Source: Allopusillimonas ginsengisoli
GTDB lineage: Bacteria > Pseudomonadota > Gammaproteobacteria > Burkholderiales > Burkholderiaceae_B
Reading direction: 5' to 3'
Length of the DNA stretch: 42,050 nucleotides
Assembly: GCF_004153455.1 (NCBI RefSeq)
Contig: NZ_SDQE01000019.1
Coordinates: 1-42,050 of the forward strand
Within the stretch, counting starts at the first letter, position 1. Each line of letters starts with the position of its first letter. Below, piece by piece: positions 14,418-23,767 of this stretch. Made by a program: the position numbers and the translations under genes. Under the pieces are notes generated by a model. That model did no database searches. It worked only from the letters and a program-made list of their open reading frames with translations, and was not told the origin of the DNA.

Positions 14418-15767
14418 ATGACGGTCAATGTTGCCGCAACAGGCCCGGCTGCGCTGGCACCGCAGGTCGGCGGCCTGTCTGTACTGGACGCGGTGGCGAT
14501 GCTGGTTGGCGTGGTGGTGGGCATCGGCATTTTTGGCTTTCCGCCTTTGGTGGCGCAGCATGCCTGGTCAGCCCCCGTCTATATGGCCTTGTGGCTTGCT
14601 GGCGGCGCGCTCATGTTTGTGGGCGCGCTTTGCTATGCGGAGCTGGGCAGCACCTATCCCGATGCGGGAGGGGAGTACGCTTTTCTGGCGCGGGCTTGGG
14701 GGCGCAATGTCGGCGTGCTCTTCGCATGGGCCCGCGGAACGATTATTCAGACTGGGGCCATCGCCGCCGTGGCCTTCATCTTCGGTGATTATGCGCAGGT
14801 GCTGTGGCCGCTCGGGCCGTACGGTCCTGCATGGTATGGCGCGATGGTCGTGGCTGTGCTCACCGTGATCAATATGGTGGGTGCGCTGGCGTCGCGGCGT
14901 TTGCAGCGCGTCTTGACGCTCTTTACCGTGTTGGCGATGGTCGTCGTGGCGCTGGCAGGGCTGACGCTGTCTACGCCTGTTGACATGCAGGCCGGCGCGA
15001 GCAGCGAGGTACGGCAGATGAGCATGGCCGGCACGCTGGGCATGGGTATGGTATTCGTGCTGTTGACGTATGGCGGTTGGAATGAGGCAGCCTACCTGTC
15101 GGGAGAGCTGCGTGATGTGCGACGCAATATGTGGCGAGTGCTTTTGCTGGGCACGGTGGTGATCACTACCATCTATCTGTTGGTGAATCTGGCCTATCTG
15201 CGGGTGTTTGGCCTGGAGGGCCTGCGGGGCACGCATACGGTGGGCGCAGATATGATGTCCATGTTGGCGGGACCCTGGGCGGCCATACTGCTGAGTCTGC
15301 TGGTGTGTTGTACTGCGCTGGGCACGATCAATGCCTGTATTTTTACGGGTGCTCGTGTGTATTATGCGCTGGGCCGCGACGTTCCCGCGCTAGGGGTTCT
15401 GGGTGCCTGGAGCAATCGAGGCGCGACGCCGGTACGGGCGTTGGCGCTGCAGGGCGGGATTACGCTGTTGCTTATCCTGTTCGGCGCATTCAGCGAGAGC
15501 GGGCTGGAGGCAATGGTGGCCTATACGGCGCCAGTCTTCTGGCTGTTCATGTTTCTGACGGCCATGGCGGTCATTGTATTGCGACGCCGCGATGGTGGAC
15601 GCGAGCGCCCGTTCCGGGTGCCGTTCTATCCCCTGACACCGCTGGTGTTGGCATTGACGTGTCTGGCGCTCTTCTGGGCGAGCGCCCGCTATGCTGGGAC
15701 GGGCGCGTGGCTGGGGCTGGTGGTGCTGGTGGCGGGCCTGCCGCTGTTGTGGGTGGGGCGTCGTTGA
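14418..15767 (+). CDS. APC-family amino acid permease
   Basis: The 449-aa product is a polytopic inner-membrane protein with about twelve hydrophobic segments. The first carries the glycine-rich VGVVVGIGIFGFPPLV motif (about residues 31-46) typical of the amino acid-polyamine-organocation superfamily, where it forms part of the substrate site. Family-like segments YAELGSTYPDAGGEYAFLARAWG and LTYGGWNEAAYLSGE (helix 6 region) are present. The precise substrate cannot be read from sequence. It starts 12 nt after the methyltransferase stop, suggesting an operon. Downstream is the 3' side of a decayed RhuM gene on the other strand. Confidence 0.88.
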   Translation: MTVNVAATGPAALAPQVGGLSVLDAVAMLVGVVVGIGIFGFPPLVAQHAWSAPVYMALWLAGGALMFVGALCYAELGSTYPDAGGEYAFLARAWGRNVGVLFAWARGTIIQTGAIAAVAFIFGDYAQVLWPLGPYGPAWYGAMVVAVLTVINMVGALASRRLQRVLTLFTVLAMVVVALAGLTLSTPVDMQAGASSEVRQMSMAGTLGMGMVFVLLTYGGWNEAAYLSGELRDVRRNMWRVLLLGTVVITTIYLLVNLAYLRVFGLEGLRGTHTVGADMMSMLAGPWAAILLSLLVCCTALGTINACIFTGARVYYALGRDVPALGVLGAWSNRGATPVRALALQGGITLLLILFGAFSESGLEAMVAYTAPVFWLFMFLTAMAVIVLRRRDGGRERPFRVPFYPLTPLVLALTCLALFWASARYAGTGAWLGLVVLVAGLPLLWVGRR

Positions 15768-15942
15768 GGCGCTTGGCGCACGTCGCGGATTGTCCCTTTT
15801 GTCTGTTCTGGTGGAATGGATGCAAATGGGTTAGGGAAGGGGTTGGTTGAGCGTACCCGAGATTTTGTGTTGAATCATCTCTTGCCGCCTGGCTTGCCGT
15901 GGGCACGCTGGCGCCAGACGGCTGTTGGCATTGCGACGGGCT

Positions 15943-16662
15943 GCCTACGTCTGCCTTGCGCACCGAGACACCTTTGGATGCTCCCGGCCAATTGGTCAAC
16001 CCGACGTTCGGTTCCTGCGTATCCACCCGCTGCATGATTAATTCTGCAGCCGTGTGGCCATGTGCGGCCCAGTGCATCTTGTTCTGCACGGTGGCGAAGA
16101 ACTATTTCGATGTTTCCGTGTGCGGGTCGTAATCTAGGCTAGTGGCATAGATGTCCAGCACCTTGCGCCAGAACACCTTTTCCGAGGAGCGGATGTCGCG
16201 GATACGCGCCAGCAATTCTTCGAAATAGTCGGCATCCTCGCCTCGCTTGAAGCGCTCGTCGTCCAGCAGTACGCCCTTGGTCAGGTAGGTCGCAAGTTGT
16301 TCCGTAGCCCAGCGACGGAACTGGGCACCTCGGTGCGACTTCGCACGGTAGCCGACCCCCAGGACCACTTCCAGGCTGTAGTGCTTCTGTCTGCGGCTAA
16401 CTTGCCGTTCACGCTCCCATCGAACCTGTAAGTACGGCTTACAAGTTGCCTCTTCCACCAGCTCCCCGGACTGATAAATGGCGCGGATATGCTGGGTGAT
16501 GTTCTGCGGTGAACACTGATATAGCTCAGCCAGCTGTGCCTGAGTCAGCCAAATGCCGCCATCCTGGGATCGCACCTGGACACGTGTCTGGGCATCTTCG
16601 GTCTGATACAGCAGAAACTCATCCGACAAAGCCTGCAACTGGGCGGCAGACAGGTTCTGCGC
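15943..16662 (-). pseudogene. RhuM-family protein, decayed (no good start, in-frame stop, 3' end lost)
   Basis: One minus-strand frame carries RhuM-family sequence: ALSDEFLLYQTEDAQTRVQV, GGIWLTQAQLAELYQCSPQN (a Bro-N/HTH-like segment), YSLEVVLGVGYRAKS, RGAQFRRWATEQLATYL, ADYFEELLARIRDIRSSEK and IYATSLDYDP. An amber TAG at 16102-16104 interrupts it, and homology resumes in the same frame with FFATVQNKMHWAAHGHTAAELI and NVGLTNWPGASKG. Similarity is lost after about 15943, where the conserved C-terminus should begin. At the 5' end the frame extends past the only TTG start (16638) toward an AAGGA at about 16676 but has no ATG. RhuM proteins are of unclear function and occur in pathogenicity islands and near restriction systems. 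This is a remnant of an acquired gene. Confidence 0.75.
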
Positions 16663-16735
16663 AGACGAAAATTCCTTTATTTACAAGTATTAGATCCACG
16701 TCCGCAGACATCAGTGGATGTCCCTGGACCCCACC

Positions 16736-18223
16736 TCACTTTCCAATACAGAAACTGGAAAAAATCTCCCCCAGCAAATCGTCGCTGGTGAATTGCCCAG
16801 TGATTTCGCACAGAGCATCGTGGGCGAGACGGAGTTCTTCGGCGAATAAGTCGAGCACCTGATCGCTCTGGCTGGCGTGGTCGGCGGCGAGCGCGAGGTG
16901 CTGGCGGGCGGCGTCCAGGGCGAAGAGGTGGCGTTCCCGGGCAAGCCAGGGCGATTCGGCGCCGGGGCTCCAGCCGGCGATGTCCAGCAATCTGCGACGC
17001 AGGCTGTCAAGACCCTGGCCGGTTTTGGCGGAGATGTGCAGAACGGTGGTCTGGCCGTGTTCGGTGCTTTGCCCTTTGCTGGCCGGAGCTGGTGCAGGCT
17101 GGCCGGCGACCTGGCTTGTGCCGCTGGCGGGCAGGGTTGCCTCGTCTGCCGCATTGGCATCGTCTGTCTGATTGATCGCAGACGCGAGTGCCGCGCCGGA
17201 CAGCAGATCCAGCTTGTTGTATACCTTGAGTACCGGGGTGCGGGCGGGCAGCCTTGCGGTGATGGCGGAGTCGAGTTCGTCGTTGGGTTTGCGGGCGTCC
17301 TGCAGGTGAATGATGACGTTGGCTTTCTCGATCTCGGCCCAGCTGCGTGCAATGCCTATGCTTTCGACGGTGTCGTCAGTGTCGCGCAGGCCGGCGGTGT
17401 CGATGATGTGCATGGGCACGCCGTCGATGTGAATCTGCTGGATGACTTTGTCGCGCGTGGTGCCGGCGATGGGGGTGACAATGGCGATGTCGTCGCCAGC
17501 CAGGGCATTGAGCAGGCTGGATTTGCCGACGTTGGGCTGGCCGGCCAGAACCACATGCAGGCCTTCGCGCAGAATCATGCCTTGGCGGGCTTGGGCGGTG
17601 AGGGCGTCAAGGTCTTGGCGGATTGCGGCAAGCGTGGGTGCAGCCTGGTATTTTTCCAGAAAGTCGATTTCTTCTTCCGGGAAGTCGAGTGTGGCTTCGA
17701 CGAGCATGCGCAAGTGAATGATGCGGTCGTTCAGGCCATTGACCTGTGCCGAGAAGGCGCCGCTGAGCGAGGCCATGGCGCTGCGGGCGGCGGCTTCTGA
17801 GGAGGCATCGATGAGATCGGCCACGGCTTCGGCCTGGGCGAGATCCATGCGGTCGTTCAGAAAGGCGCGCTGGGTGAATTCGCCAGGCTCGGCCAGGCGC
17901 AGGCCGTGCGCCTGGCCGATGTCGAGGCAGTGCTGCAGGATGCGCCGCAGGACCGCTGGCCCGCCGTGACCCTGCAGCTCGAGGACGTCTTCGCCGGTGT
18001 AAGAGTGTGGCGCGTTGAAGTAGAGCGCGATGCCGGCGTCCATGGCCATGCCCTGGCTGTCGTTGAAGGGCAGATAGTGGGCGTGACGGGGCGTGAGGTC
18101 GCGCGCAAGCAGTTTGCGAATCAGCGGCTGAAGTTCGCGGCCGGAGATGCGTATGACGCCGATGCCGCCGCGCCCTGGGGCGGTGGCGATGGCGATGATG
18201 GGATCGTGGGCACGCAGGGACAT
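16736..18223 (-). CDS. mnmE: tRNA uridine-5-carboxymethylaminomethyl(34) synthesis GTPase MnmE
   Basis: MnmE works with MnmG (GidA) to modify the wobble uridine of several tRNAs, using GTP and a folate-derived carbon. From the ATG at 18223 ([20 protein letters not shown]) the product is 495 aa. Visible motifs: G1 GQPNVGKSS (228-236), GTTRDK (254-259), DTAGLR (275-280), NKLDL (336-340), SAK (398-400), and the C-terminal FCIGK with the catalytic cysteine. Between the NKLD and SAK motifs lies an Ala/Pro/Ser/Gln-rich insert at about 343-392, which makes the protein about 40 residues longer than E. coli MnmE (454 aa). yidC, its usual neighbour, lies 8 kb upstream. Confidence 0.97.
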   Translation of the reverse strand: MSLRAHDPIIAIATAPGRGGIGVIRISGRELQPLIRKLLARDLTPRHAHYLPFNDSQGMAMDAGIALYFNAPHSYTGEDVLELQGHGGPAVLRRILQHCLDIGQAHGLRLAEPGEFTQRAFLNDRMDLAQAEAVADLIDASSEAAARSAMASLSGAFSAQVNGLNDRIIHLRMLVEATLDFPEEEIDFLEKYQAAPTLAAIRQDLDALTAQARQGMILREGLHVVLAGQPNVGKSSLLNALAGDDIAIVTPIAGTTRDKVIQQIHIDGVPMHIIDTAGLRDTDDTVESIGIARSWAEIEKANVIIHLQDARKPNDELDSAITARLPARTPVLKVYNKLDLLSGAALASAINQTDDANAADEATLPASGTSQVAGQPAPAPASKGQSTEHGQTTVLHISAKTGQGLDSLRRRLLDIAGWSPGAESPWLARERHLFALDAARQHLALAADHASQSDQVLDLFAEELRLAHDALCEITGQFTSDDLLGEIFSSFCIGK

Positions 18224-18414
18224 GGCAAAATATACAGTGGAAAAACGTTGATTGAGCGCATTCATTCCCTGCTATGCCTGGCGCCGGACAAAGGCAGCGG
18301 CGCCGGGGTAGTATTGCGCTAGGGATACAAGGCCCGCCGGATACGAAAGTGTAGCGTTTCGGGGGCGTTTCGGGCACGGTGTCGTGCCGATTCTGATTGC
18401 AAACAGGAGCCATC

Positions 18415-18711
18415 ATGCCATATCTGATTGAAACCTTCGACAAGCCTCACTCTGCAGCGTTGCGCCAGGCGGTGCGCGACAGCCATCTGGATTTCCTGGA
18501 GGAGAACAAGGGGCTGCTGCTGGCGTGCGGAGCCAAGCTGGAGGACGATGGCACGGGAGGTACGGGCAGTGTCTATATCGTGGATGTGGAAACCCGTGCG
18601 GAAGCTGAGGATTTTGTGAATCGGGATCCGTTTGCGGTGGCGGGGCTGTTCGAGCGCACGGTGATTACACGCTGGCGCAAGGCCTATCTGGACGGAAAGT
18701 GTTATCTGTAG
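18415..18711 (+). CDS. YciI family protein
   Basis: The 98-aa product is a small alpha/beta-barrel (ferredoxin-like) protein of the YciI family. Seen: the N-terminal strand MPYLIETFDKP, the conserved histidine in RDSHLDFLEENK (about residue 24), and GSVYIVDVETRAEAEDFVNRDPF near residues 52-75. That last segment holds the DPF motif associated with the putative active site. No catalytic role is established for this branch. The ATG at 18415 has CAGGAG 5 nt upstream. It stands alone on the plus strand, divergent from mnmE and converging on the catalase gene. Confidence 0.88.
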   Translation: MPYLIETFDKPHSAALRQAVRDSHLDFLEENKGLLLACGAKLEDDGTGGTGSVYIVDVETRAEAEDFVNRDPFAVAGLFERTVITRWRKAYLDGKCYL

Positions 18712-18770
18712 GCGCGTAGTTGGCCCCTGCGATGGGCCGGGCGCGGCGCCGTGGGTTGCTCCGCGCAATG

Positions 18771-18808
18771 AACGCCCCCGCTGCCATGCAACGGGGGCGT
18801 TCCCCTTC
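18771..18808. terminator. Hairpin between yciI-like gene and catalase
   Basis: AACGCCCCCG (18771-18780) and CGGGGGCGTT (18792-18801) form a perfect 10-bp stem with an 11-nt loop, located between two convergent genes. There is only a weak pyrimidine run after it (TCCCCTTCTT), so it is a probable shared terminator. Confidence 0.6.
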
Positions 18809-18856
18809 TTGCCCGGTCACGTTCGTGCTTGTCTCACGCTCGCAACTTGGCAATCC

Positions 18857-20344
18857 TTACGCCGTGGTCAGATGGGCGGTTGATTCAGCGCCGACGGACT
18901 GCTCATCTTGGCGCTCGACGGCTATGATGGCGTCGGCCACTCCGGCGCCATAGGCCGGGTCTGCCAGGGCGCAGTGGTCGATGTGCCGTTGCTGGATATC
19001 TTTGCTTACGCCCGCGATGGCTCTGGCGGTGTTATAGAACAACGCCTGTTTCTGTTCATCGTTCATCAGGCGGAACAGATTGCCGGGCTGCGAGAAGTAG
19101 TCCGTGTCTTCGCGGTGGTTCCAGTGATCGGCGGCGCCTTCGATGGACAGTGGCGGCTCGCGGAACTCAGGCTGGTCCTGCCATTCGCCGCTGGCGTTGG
19201 GTTCGTTGCCGGTGATGCCGCCGTGGTTGCCGTCCACGCGCATGGCGCCGTCTCGATGGTAGCTATGGAAGGGGCATTTTGGCGCATTGACCGGAATCTG
19301 GTGGTGGTTCACACCCAGACGATAGCGATGCGCATCGCCATATGAGAACAGACGGGCCTGCAGCATGCGGTCGGGCGAAAAGCCGATGCCGGGCACAACG
19401 TTGGCGGGCGAAAAGGCTGCCTGCTCTACTTCGGCGAAGAAGTTTTCAGGATTGCGGTTCAGTTCCATTTCACCGACTTCGATCAGCGGGTAATCGCCAT
19501 GCGGCCAGACTTTGGTCAGGTCGAAAGGGTTCAGGTGGTAACTGCCGGCTTCTTTCTCGGGCATGATCTGGACATACAGTGTCCAGCGCGGAAAATCGCC
19601 TTTTTCGATGGCTTCGAAGAGGTCGCGCTGGGAGCTTTCGCGGTCGCGTCCGACGATTTCGCTGGCCTGGGCATCAGTGAGGTTTTTGATGCCCTGTTTG
19701 GTGACGAAGTGAAATTTAACCCAGAAGCGTTGGTTCTGTGCGTTGATGAAGCTGAACGTGTGGCTGCCGAACAGGTGCATGTTGCGATAGCCGACGGGGA
19801 TGCCCCGGTCGCTCATGACAATGGTGACCTGGTGTAGTGCCTCGGGCAGGCCGGTCCAGAATTCCCAGTTGTTCTGCGCGCTGCGCATGCCGGTACGGGG
19901 ATCGCGTTTGACGGCATGGTTCAGGTCGGGAAACTTGAGCGGATCTCTAAAGAAGAACACCGGGGTGTTGTTGCCGACCAGGTCCCAGTTGCCTTGCTCG
20001 GTATAGAACTTCATGGCGATACCGCGGATGTCGCGTTCGGCGTCGGCGGCGCCTCGTTCACCGGCTACGGTGGAGAAGCGCGCAAACATGGGGGTTTTTT
20101 TGCCGATTTCGGAGAAGATGCTGGCGCGGGTGTATTGGGTGATGTCGTGCGTAACGGTGAATGTGCCGTAGGCGCCGGCGCCTTTTGCGTGCATGCGGCG
20201 CTCGGGGATGACTTCGCGGTCGAAGTGGGCGAGTTTTTCGATGAGCCAGATGTCCTGTAGGAGGGCTGGGCCACGGGGACCGGCGGTCATGGTGTTTTGG
20301 TTGTCAACGACGGGTGCGCCTGAGGCGGTGGTGAGTTTTTTCAT
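18857..20344 (-). CDS. katA: Monofunctional haem catalase
   Basis: Catalase breaks down hydrogen peroxide to water and oxygen. At 495 aa this is a small-subunit (clade 3 type) enzyme. The distal catalytic histidine is in [16 protein letters not shown] (about residue 53), the distal asparagine in [16 protein letters not shown] (about 126), and the proximal haem tyrosine in [14 protein letters not shown] (about 336). The start [20 protein letters not shown] is usual for the group. No signal peptide is seen, so it is cytoplasmic. Upstream regulation (OxyR is common in the family) was not resolved. The upstream spacer carries the 96-bp repeat array. The symbol katA is by general similarity only. 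Confidence 0.94.
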   Translation of the reverse strand: MKKLTTASGAPVVDNQNTMTAGPRGPALLQDIWLIEKLAHFDREVIPERRMHAKGAGAYGTFTVTHDITQYTRASIFSEIGKKTPMFARFSTVAGERGAADAERDIRGIAMKFYTEQGNWDLVGNNTPVFFFRDPLKFPDLNHAVKRDPRTGMRSAQNNWEFWTGLPEALHQVTIVMSDRGIPVGYRNMHLFGSHTFSFINAQNQRFWVKFHFVTKQGIKNLTDAQASEIVGRDRESSQRDLFEAIEKGDFPRWTLYVQIMPEKEAGSYHLNPFDLTKVWPHGDYPLIEVGEMELNRNPENFFAEVEQAAFSPANVVPGIGFSPDRMLQARLFSYGDAHRYRLGVNHHQIPVNAPKCPFHSYHRDGAMRVDGNHGGITGNEPNASGEWQDQPEFREPPLSIEGAADHWNHREDTDYFSQPGNLFRLMNDEQKQALFYNTARAIAGVSKDIQQRHIDHCALADPAYGAGVADAIIAVERQDEQSVGAESTAHLTTA

Positions 20345-20760
<416 letters not shown>

Positions 20761-21255
20761 CGAATCACCCTGCTGACCTCAGGCTCAGACACCTGGCAGC
20801 GGCGTGGAATGCACCTATGCATGTCTTTTCGCTATGTTTCGGCTCAGCGGCGCGTGCGAATCACGCTGTTGACCTCAGGCTCAGACACCTGGCTGCGGCG
20901 TGGAATGCCGCTATGCATGTCTTTTCGCTATGTTTCGGCTCAACGGCGCGTGCGAATCACGCTGTTGACCTCAGGCTCAGACACCTGGCTGCGGCGTGGA
21001 ATGCCGCTATGCTTGTCCTGTCGCTATGTTTCGGCTCAACGGCGCGTGCGAATCACGCTGTTGACCTCAGGCTCAGATACCTGGCAGCGGCGTGGAATGC
21101 CGCTATGCTTGTCCTGTCGCTATGTTTCGGCTCAACGGCGCGTGCGAATCACGCTGTTGACCTCAGGCTCAGATACCTGGCAGCGGCGTGGAATGCACCT
21201 ATGCATGTCTTTTCGCTATGTTTCGGCTCAGCGGCGCGTGCGAATCACGCTGTTG
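20761..21255. repeat. Tandem array of five 96-bp units plus a partial sixth
   Basis: The landmark CGAATCAC recurs at 20761, 20857, 20953, 21049, 21145 and 21241, an exact 96-bp period. Each unit reads through TGACCTCAGGCTCAGACACCTGG, GCGGCGTGGAATG, CGCTATGTTTCGGCTCA and GGCGCGTG, with few differences between units. Variants are CTGCGG/CAGCGG, CCGCT/CACCT and ATGTCTTTTC/TTGTCCTGTC. Because 96 is a multiple of three, two plus-strand frames stay open through the array. Neither has a good ribosome site or composition like the neighbouring genes, so I treat it as a minisatellite and not a protein. Units contain small hairpins (GCGTG/CACGC). Confidence 0.93.
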
Positions 21256-21286
21256 GGATCGGGCGAAGATGTCTGATGGTGGCGAT

Positions 21287-22000
21287 CTAAACACCCATGT
21301 AGTGTTGGAGTTGGTCGCGTTGGGCGGTAAGCGCTGCGGACGTGCCGGACCAAACGGCGTGGCCTTTTTCGATAATATAGTGACGATCTGCCAGAGGAAG
21401 CAGGGAGTTAAGGTTTTTGTCGATGCAGAGAATGGTCATCCCGAGCGACTTGATTTGGGCCAGGCAGCGCCAGATTTCTTCGCGGATGAGCGGTGCGAGG
21501 CCTTCGGTGGCTTCATCCAGGATAAGCAGCCGGGGGTTGGTCATGAGGGCGCGGCCGATGGCGAGCATTTGTTGTTCGCCACCCGAGAGTTTGCTGCCGC
21601 CGTTGTTGGCGCGTTCTTTGAGTCGCGGAAAGAGCGCGTAGATGCGGTCCAGGGTCCAGGGTTGAGCCAGGCCTTGCCGGTTGTGGGCGGTGGCGACGAG
21701 GTTTTCCTGGACGCTGAGGTTGGGAAATATCTGGCGACCTTCTGGCACGAGGCCGATACCGGCCCGCGCGACTTTATAGGAGGGCAGGCCGGCGATACCT
21801 TGGCCAGCAAATTGTATGGTGCCTTTAGTGGGGGCCATAAGGCCCACAATGGCTTTGACGCTGGTGGATTTGCCCATGCCATTGCGTCCCAGCAGGGTGA
21901 CGAATTCGCCCTCGCTGATCTGGAAGCTCATGCCGAACAGGGCCTGGCTAGCGCCGTAGAAAACGTCGATGTCTTTGACGTCGAGCAGTTCGCGGGCCAT
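21287..22000 (-). CDS. livF: Branched-chain amino acid-type ABC transporter ATP-binding protein (LivF)
   Basis: One of the two ATPases that drive a HAAT-family importer. The 237-aa product has Walker A GRNGMGKST (about residues 38-46), the ABC signature LSGGEQQ (about 138-144), Walker B LLILDEATEGLAP, and the typical LivF ending around ILCIDKNLNSL. The usual switch histidine region reads CIDKNL where relatives have VEQN; this is a variation to note. It overlaps livG by one base (TAATG) and is last in the operon. The 3' side abuts the repeat array, with no clear terminator. Confidence 0.93.
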   Translation of the reverse strand: MARELLDVKDIDVFYGASQALFGMSFQISEGEFVTLLGRNGMGKSTSVKAIVGLMAPTKGTIQFAGQGIAGLPSYKVARAGIGLVPEGRQIFPNLSVQENLVATAHNRQGLAQPWTLDRIYALFPRLKERANNGGSKLSGGEQQMLAIGRALMTNPRLLILDEATEGLAPLIREEIWRCLAQIKSLGMTILCIDKNLNSLLPLADRHYIIEKGHAVWSGTSAALTAQRDQLQHYMGV

Positions 22001-22743
22001 TATGCGTCATCTCCGAGGTAGGCGGCGCGTACGTCCGGGTGGTTGCGGATGTGCTCGGGTGGGCCGCTGGCAATGACGCGCCCATACACCAGTACGGTAA
22101 TGCGGTCGGCCAGCCGGAATACGGCGTCCATGTCGTGCTCGACCAGAACGATGCCGTACTCGCCTTTCAGCTCAAGCAGCAACCGGGTCATTTCGGCGGA
22201 CTCGGCCTGGCTCATGCCGGCCATGGGTTCATCCAGCAATAAAAGCCTGGGTTGTCCGGCCAGCACCATGGCCAGCTCCAGCTGGCGCTGTTCCCCGTGC
22301 GCGAGATCGGCGGCGGGGACGTTGCTGCGATGCGCCAGCCCGGTTCGCTCCAGCATCTGCCGGGCGGGGCCGGTCAGCGAGGATTGGTCGGCGACAGGTG
22401 TCCAGGCCCGAAAACTATGGCCCTGGTGGGCCTGAGTGGCGAGCATCACGTTTTCGAGCGCCGTGAATTCCGGAAAAACCGAGGTGATCTGGTAGGAGCG
22501 TGCCAGGCCGCGCAGGGCTCGCTGGGCGACGGGCACGCGCGTGATGTTTTCGCCATTAAGCAGGATCTGTCCCTCATCGGGGCGTATTTCACCCGCAAGT
22601 TGGGTGATCAGCGTGCTTTTGCCGGCGCCATTAGGCCCGATCACGGCATGCAGTTCGCCCTCGGCAACATCCAGATCAAGGTGGTCGGTGGCCACCAGGC
22701 CACCGTAGCGTTTGACCAGTTTACGGACGGATAGCAAGCTCAT
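22000..22743 (-). CDS. livG: Branched-chain amino acid-type ABC transporter ATP-binding protein (LivG)
   Basis: The second ATPase of the importer, 247 aa. Walker A is GPNGAGKST (about residues 37-45) and Walker B LLLLDEPMAGMS. The signature motif is LAHGEQRQLELAMVLA rather than LSGGQ, a form common in LivG. The switch region is VLVEHDMDAVF. The C-terminal PEHIRNHPDVRAAYLGDD is characteristic of LivG and its BCA_ABC extension. Its start overlaps the livM stop by 4 bases (ATGA), so translation is coupled. Confidence 0.94.
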   Translation of the reverse strand: MSLLSVRKLVKRYGGLVATDHLDLDVAEGELHAVIGPNGAGKSTLITQLAGEIRPDEGQILLNGENITRVPVAQRALRGLARSYQITSVFPEFTALENVMLATQAHQGHSFRAWTPVADQSSLTGPARQMLERTGLAHRSNVPAADLAHGEQRQLELAMVLAGQPRLLLLDEPMAGMSQAESAEMTRLLLELKGEYGIVLVEHDMDAVFRLADRITVLVYGRVIASGPPEHIRNHPDVRAAYLGDDA

Positions 22744-23717
22744 CGTGTCTCCCGGGCCGCACGACGGCGGTCAATGCTATCGAACAGGCCCGCCAGGCCT
22801 CGCCGGCTGACCAGTACCACAAGTACGATCAACGGGCCAAAGATCACCATCCAATGATGGGTGATCAGCTTGAGCCCTTCCTCGGTAAGAATCATGGCCA
22901 TGGCGCCGAACAAGGGGCCGAATAGCGTGCCAATTCCGCCCAGCATGACCATGACGATCAGTTCTCCCGACATCGTCCAGGACATGTAGGAGGGGGAGGC
23001 AAACTGAGTGAGATTGGCGTAGAGCATGCCTGCCACGCCACACAGCATGGCGGAGAGCACGTAGGCCGCCAGTCGATACCGGAAAGTGGGATAGCCCAGT
23101 GCTTTCATGCGGCGCTCGTTGCTCTTGCTGGCGCGTATGACTGTGCCAAAACGAGAGTGCACCAGACGGTGGCAACCATAAAGGCCGGCGCACAGCAGCA
23201 GCAACGTGGTGAAATACAGCACAAGCCCATCTGTCATGACCAGACCGCTGAAGTTGCTGCCTTCCTTGAGCCTCAGGCCGTCATCCCCGCCGTACTGGCT
23301 AAGGCTGACGAGCAAGAAATAAAACATCTGGGCAAAGGCCAGTGTGATCATGATGAAGGAGATGCCGCTGGTGCGCAGCGCTATGCTGCCGGTGACCAGG
23401 CCGACCACGCAGCAGGCGATCAGTGTCGCCAGCAACTGTATCCATCCACTGTCTATGCCATGGAAGCTGAGTATGGTGCTGCCATAGACGCCCAGCCCCA
23501 GAAACAGCGCGTGACCGAAACTCACCATGCCGCCGTAACCCAGAATAAGGTTTAGCGAGAGCGAGGCAAAGGCGAAAACCAGGATGCGGGTGACAAAGGA
23601 AATCAGGAAGGGATTGTCCCGCATCAGGAATGGGAACAGCGCCAGCACCACCAGCAGCACGATACCTGCGATGGTGCTGGTCTGACGATGGCGGAGAACA
23701 TTGAAACTTAAAAGCAT
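22740..23717 (-). CDS. livM: Branched-chain amino acid-type ABC transporter permease (LivM)
   Basis: Inner-membrane channel subunit of 325 aa with about ten hydrophobic segments. The conserved block LSLNLILGYGGMVSFGHALFLG (residues about 52-73) is the LivM/LivH signature near the N-terminus. The coupling-helix region RFGTVIRASKSNERRMKALGYPTFRYRL is present, as is GGIGTLFGPLFGA near residue 265. It ends with SRRGLAGLFD. It lies 50 nt after livH and overlaps livG, within one operon. Confidence 0.94.
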   Translation of the reverse strand: MLLSFNVLRHRQTSTIAGIVLLVVLALFPFLMRDNPFLISFVTRILVFAFASLSLNLILGYGGMVSFGHALFLGLGVYGSTILSFHGIDSGWIQLLATLIACCVVGLVTGSIALRTSGISFIMITLAFAQMFYFLLVSLSQYGGDDGLRLKEGSNFSGLVMTDGLVLYFTTLLLLCAGLYGCHRLVHSRFGTVIRASKSNERRMKALGYPTFRYRLAAYVLSAMLCGVAGMLYANLTQFASPSYMSWTMSGELIVMVMLGGIGTLFGPLFGAMAMILTEEGLKLITHHWMVIFGPLIVLVVLVSRRGLAGLFDSIDRRRAARETR

Positions 23718-23767
23718 GGCGCTGGGTGGACCTGTAATATGGGCATGGGCGACTGACGCGGCGGGTG

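Noticed and set aside
20761-21255. CRISPR array
   Set aside because: The whole 96-bp unit repeats with no unique spacers, and there are no cas genes nearby.
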